NCBI RefSeq assembly: GCF_037977235.1
Contig: NZ_CP150276.1
Coordinates: 3,286,001 to 3,350,000 of the forward strand
Origin: Paenibacillus sp. FSL K6-0276
GTDB taxonomy: Bacteria > Bacillota > Bacilli > Paenibacillales > Paenibacillaceae
Direction: 5' to 3'
DNA: 64,000 nt
Position numbers and translations under genes: made by a program. The notes under the pieces are model-generated. The model was not told the origin of the DNA, did no database searches, and saw only the letters and a list, made by a program, of their open reading frames with translations. Each line of letters opens with the position of its first letter. Within the stretch, counting starts at the first letter, position 1. Below are positions 62,465-64,000 of this stretch, piece after piece.

Positions 62465-63430
62465 TCATAATTTGAAATCTTCTGTTCGAAGCGTCATTAA
62501 TTCCTGCTTGCCCGGGCTGTTACTTTCATACTGATTTAACAACCTTACAGCCTGACCACGAACAGCTTTCTCAATGGCGTTGCGAACATACCGCGCATTA
62601 CTGAAAGCATGAAGGCTTTCCGTCTTCTCTACTAACAAATGCTGTTTTAACTTGAGTGTCGCCTGAGGCATCAAAATATAGTCGCGCTCTTTTGCCATCA
62701 ATTCAGCGATTTGCAGTAGTTGATCGATCGTATAATCGGGAAATTCCACCTGTATCGGAAAGCGTGAAGGAAGTCCGGGATTACTCATCAAAAAATACTC
62801 CATCTCTCCAGAGTATCCAGCTAAGATAAGGATAAATTGACTACGATGATCCTCCATAGCCTTGACCAACGTATCAATCGCTTCTTTTCCAAAATCCTTT
62901 TCTCCACCGCGAGCAAGACTATAAGCCTCATCGATAAACAAAATACCGCCCAAAGCCTTTTTCACCAGATCGCGAGTCTTCTGTGCAGTATGACCGATGT
63001 ATTCACCGACAAGGTCGGCTCTCTCCACCTCAATAAGATGTCCTTTGGTCAGCACACCCATACGCTGGAACAGCTTAGCTACGATTCTAGCCACGGTAGT
63101 CTTGCCAGTTCCGGGATTCCCTTTAAAGACCATGTGATACGCTTGCCCGCCACTTACAAGTCCTGCCTCAGCACGCATTTGAGCAATCTGTAACAAGGCG
63201 TAGATTTCAAAGACTAGCTCTTTGATATTGTCCAGACCCACTAAACCTTCCAATTCTTGCGTTAACTCTTGGAATAGGCTAGTGTGGCCGTGATTTTTTG
63301 GAGGCACCGGCCGGGTCTCTACAGAAGGGTTAGTTATAGCTGGAGGCTCTTGACTCCGCAATACAATATTGATTTGTCGAGACGGTCTTTCTTCCTCCCG
63401 TCCGCTGGCCGCTGCTACGCGTCCGCTCAT
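62465..63430 (-). CDS. spoVK: stage V sporulation protein K (AAA ATPase)
   Basis: ATG 63430 follows GAGGTG by 6 bases; 321 residues. It is a CbxX/CfqX-type AAA ATPase with Walker A GNPGTGKTT, Walker B ILFIDEAYSL and the second-region arginine in SRFPIQVEF. SpoVK is needed for spore maturation in Bacillus, which supports an endospore former. The N-terminal 60 residues are variable and Arg/Pro-rich. Confidence 0.95.
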   Translation of the reverse strand: MSGRVAAASGREEERPSRQINIVLRSQEPPAITNPSVETRPVPPKNHGHTSLFQELTQELEGLVGLDNIKELVFEIYALLQIAQMRAEAGLVSGGQAYHMVFKGNPGTGKTTVARIVAKLFQRMGVLTKGHLIEVERADLVGEYIGHTAQKTRDLVKKALGGILFIDEAYSLARGGEKDFGKEAIDTLVKAMEDHRSQFILILAGYSGEMEYFLMSNPGLPSRFPIQVEFPDYTIDQLLQIAELMAKERDYILMPQATLKLKQHLLVEKTESLHAFSNARYVRNAIEKAVRGQAVRLLNQYESNSPGKQELMTLRTEDFKL

Positions 63431-63523
63431 CGGTATCACCTCATTATCCAGGGCTGACTTCTCTAATCAAGTCTATTCCGGCTTATGGAGTGTTATTAGA
63501 AGATTCGGGATATTTTGGACAAA

Positions 63524-64000
63524 TCACAGGAATAGCTGCTGAAGCTTCCATTTCGTGTAGGCTAGAATCTCGCGCGACTTATGCATAGTCATCGATAGAA
63601 CGTTTGATTCTGTAAGTCCTAACTCAGGATTCACATATCCGAGCTCATCTGCAATTTCATAAGACCGCCATCCATGATAAGTATGTGTAATGATAATCGC
63701 TGAAGACAAACCCTCACGTGTCATAATCTCTTTACTAAACAAAAGATTCTCGTAAGTGCTGGTAGCTTTATTCTCTACATAAATAGCACTCTCCGGCACA
63801 CCCTGAGCTACCAAATAATTTCGCATCCCTTGACCTTCGGTATATTGTAAATCTGGTTTATCTAAACCACCAGTAACAATAATACGAGGGAACATTCCCT
63901 CTCGATAAAGCTTCAGCCCGTAATCCAAGCGTTCCTTCAGTCCAGGGCTAGGCTCATCCCCCCACATCGACATGCCAAGAATGATCCCAGTGTCCGCTTT
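63524..64000 (-). CDS. YdcF/DUF218-like protein, 5' end outside the window
   Basis: The frame stays open to the window edge: KADTGIILGMSMWGDEPSPG reads through the ATG at 63973, so the true start is beyond 64000. DUF218 features are visible: IIVTGGLD, the ENKATSTYENLLFSK segment and IIITHTYHGWR. Members of this family are often membrane-anchored with an N-terminal helix and are implicated in envelope metabolism. Confidence 0.85.
   Translation of the reverse strand, partial: KADTGIILGMSMWGDEPSPGLKERLDYGLKLYREGMFPRIIVTGGLDKPDLQYTEGQGMRNYLVAQGVPESAIYVENKATSTYENLLFSKEIMTREGLSSAIIITHTYHGWRSYEIADELGYVNPELGLTESNVLSMTMHKSREILAYTKWKLQQLFL

Overview
The window looks like chromosome from an endospore-forming, low-to-moderate-GC Firmicute, most likely Paenibacillus or a close relative. 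The evidence is Bacillales-type gene order (spoVK-hflX-ynbB-like-glnR-glnA at the right end, divergent lexA/yneA at about 50 kb), a proline T-box leader before proS, strong GGAGG ribosome binding sites and frequent GTG/TTG starts. The genus is an inference from gene content and protein flavour, not from a marker gene.

Layout. 1-6.4 kb is housekeeping: a pentapeptide-repeat protein, proS with its T-box, gltD, dfrA and thyA. 6.5-20.7 kb is an accessory region of unlinked single genes, nearly all on the minus strand: methyltransferase, APH-like kinase, unknown, VOC protein, DinB, HTH-repeat protein, unknown, a truncated AraC-GyrI gene and a 5' stub of an alpha/beta hydrolase. One sigma/anti-sigma pair is on the plus strand. 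These genes are separated by a recurring bipartite palindromic repeat, giving the look of an integron-style cassette array without a functional integrase. The repeat is the insertion address of two IS110-type element families. Family BR1 has one full copy with transposase (16095-17628) and four transposase-less copies. Family BR2 has one truncated copy with a transposase fragment and one transposase-less copy. The noncoding part of BR1 carries short segments that match its own target flanks and its own ends, as expected for an IS110 bridge RNA (seekRNA). A decayed tyrosine recombinase lies near the right end of the array.

20.7-30.3 kb holds an S66 peptidase, the complete pyruvate dehydrogenase operon (pdhA-pdhB-pdhC-lpdA), an esterase, a low-molecular-weight phosphatase, thiamine pyrophosphokinase and a secreted NlpC/P60 hydrolase. 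30.3-49.4 kb holds an atypical OmpR-like regulator, an IS1182-type insertion that duplicated a terminator hairpin, a ThiF/MoeB-type enzyme, an ABC-F ATPase, a Ser/Thr kinase fused to a MinD-like domain, a tightly packed run (RlmM-like methyltransferase, ABC ATPase, thioredoxin, receiver-like protein, endonuclease IV, Fpg/Nei glycosylase), a HAD phosphatase, RNase Z and cobalamin-dependent metH.

49.4-57.7 kb contains the SOS pair lexA/yneA, an L,D-transpeptidase, small unknown genes, a methyltransferase next to a dead methyltransferase, a metallo-beta-lactamase-fold hydrolase with a broken cupin gene in front of it, and an IS4-type transposase. 57.9-64 kb is the glnA-glnR-ynbB-like-hflX-spoVK block and a YdcF-type protein cut by the window edge.

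The most interesting material is 6.5-20 kb: repeat-bounded gene cassettes that serve as landing pads for RNA-guided IS110 elements, several of which have lost the transposase but kept the RNA and both ends.
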